Positions 6,047 through 6,288 of a stretch of 6,288 nt of DNA are shown piece by piece. The translations under genes and the position numbers were made by a program. The notes below the pieces were generated by a model. That model was not told where the DNA came from, searched no databases, and worked only from the letters and a program-made list of their open reading frames with translations. Positions within the stretch are counted from its first letter, which is position 1, and every line of letters starts with the position of its first letter. The DNA lies in assembly GCA_015064425.1 (NCBI GenBank), contig SVSF01000098.1, positions 1-6,288 of the forward strand. The letters are read 5' to 3'. The stretch is from Oscillospiraceae bacterium (GTDB lineage: Bacteria > Bacillota_A > Clostridia > Oscillospirales > CAG-272).

Positions 6047-6062
6047 GCGAAAACGTTTTCGC
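6047..6062. promoter_or_regulatory. LacI-type operator (perfect 16-bp palindrome)
   Basis: GCGAAAACGTTTTCGC is a perfect palindrome with the central CG typical of LacI/GalR operators. It lies just downstream of the predicted start of transcription (about +4 to +19) and directly next to the regulator's Shine-Dalgarno, a position suited to repression of its own gene. It also resembles a CcpA cre site (two mismatches to TGWAANCGNTNWCA), so catabolite control is possible. No second copy was found in the glycosidase spacer. Confidence 0.88.
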
Positions 6063-6071
6063 TATATTAAA

Positions 6072-6101
6072 AACATATCATATTTTTTTCTTTTTTGTCA
6101 A
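6072..6101 (-). promoter_or_regulatory. Sigma-A type promoter of the LacI-family regulator gene
   Basis: Minus-strand TTGACA (6096-6101), an 18-bp spacer and TATGTT (6072-6077), preceded by TG for an extended -10. A and T tracts surround the -35. Predicted +1 is near 6065, a few bases before the operator palindrome. A 7-bp dyad GCAAAAA/TTTTTGC (6111-6134) lies just upstream of the -35 box. Confidence 0.8.
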
Positions 6102-6161
6102 TTTTTTTCGGCAAAAAAATCCGGAACTTTTTGCGGCGGATTCTAAAGGACAGTTTAATAA

Positions 6162-6204
6162 AAATTCAGCCTCGGCAGGGAGTTTCCTTGCCGAGGCTGA
6201 ATTT
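6162..6204 (-). terminator. Strong intrinsic terminator of the right-edge gene
   Basis: A perfect 16-bp stem, 6162-6177 against 6189-6204 (arms contain TTCAGCCTCGGCA), closes an 11-nt loop. On the minus strand it is followed by TTTTTATT. It overlaps the last bases of the stop codon of the partial gene ending at 6203 and isolates that gene from the regulator promoter. The plus-strand side is also T-rich, so it could work both ways. Confidence 0.9.
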
Positions 6205-6288
6205 ATTTCTTAACAGTATATATATCTAAAGCAGCGCCGTATCTTGAAAAGCCTTTTATGTCGGCATAATCGTCCCCATACTTTTTAC
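6203..6288 (-). CDS. C-terminal end of an unidentified protein (5' part outside window)
   Basis: A minus-strand frame is open from the window edge to a TAA at 6203-6205, giving 28 residues that end GFSRYGAALDIYTVKK. The stop codon abuts a strong terminator, which is what supports it as a real gene end. The tail is too short to assign a family, and I do not recognise it. It is transcribed in the same direction as the regulator but separated by the terminator and the regulator's own promoter. Confidence 0.55.
   Translation of the reverse strand, partial: KKYGDDYADIKGFSRYGAALDIYTVKK

Noticed and set aside
6203..6288. Resemblance of the YADIKGF stretch to the C-terminal region of type I restriction methylases (YEDxxGFC)
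   Set aside because: Only a few residues match, and the expected following TPGRYVG-type sequence is absent before the stop.

Overview
This 6.3 kb window looks like an ordinary chromosomal segment of a low-to-medium GC, gut-type Firmicute (probably class Clostridia). The reasons are clear AGGAGG-like ribosome binding sites, sigma-A type -35/-10 boxes, U-tailed intrinsic terminators and the families present (LacI-type repressor, GH36 glycosidase, PAP2 protein, S23-type four-helix bundle protein). The lineage is inferred from these features, not from a marker gene.

Layout. Positions 1-270 (+) hold the 3' part of an AT-rich four-helix bundle (S23/23S intervening-sequence protein family) gene. 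Positions 271-491 are a gene-free convergent junction with three successive inverted repeats; the largest is a nearly perfect 24-bp stem at 355-404. Everything to the right lies on the minus strand. The first minus-strand unit is a three-gene overlapping operon, transcribed right to left from a strong promoter at 2660-2688: a PlsC-like acyltransferase (1815-2600), a six-helix PAP2 phosphatase/phosphotransferase (1151-1834) and a soluble protein resembling the 'AlkZ-related' family (492-1154). The second unit is a sugar-responsive pair: a LacI-family regulator (4993-6033) under a promoter with a perfect 16-bp palindromic operator, then a GH36 alpha-galactosidase-like enzyme (2786-4765) ending in an intrinsic terminator. 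At the right edge is the C-terminal end of an unidentified minus-strand gene (6203-6288) with its own strong terminator.

How the genes may work together. The acyltransferase and the PAP2 protein plausibly act in sequence on membrane lipids. The acyltransferase lacks the usual Asp of HX4D, and the PAP2 protein has the QxLRP/PSLH/QHxxxD motif set seen in phosphotransferase-like members, so the exact reactions are open. The LacI regulator probably represses itself and, by read-through (no clear terminator separates them), the glycosidase gene. No transporter is present in the window, so the sugar must be imported by a system encoded elsewhere.

No clearly new system is evident. The most worthwhile second looks are the 227-bp lacI-glycosidase spacer (open in the glycosidase frame, GC-rich for a spacer, with inverted repeats), the 355-404 palindrome, the overlapping upstream ORF before the acyltransferase, and the unusual catalytic-motif variants in the acyltransferase and the GH36 enzyme.
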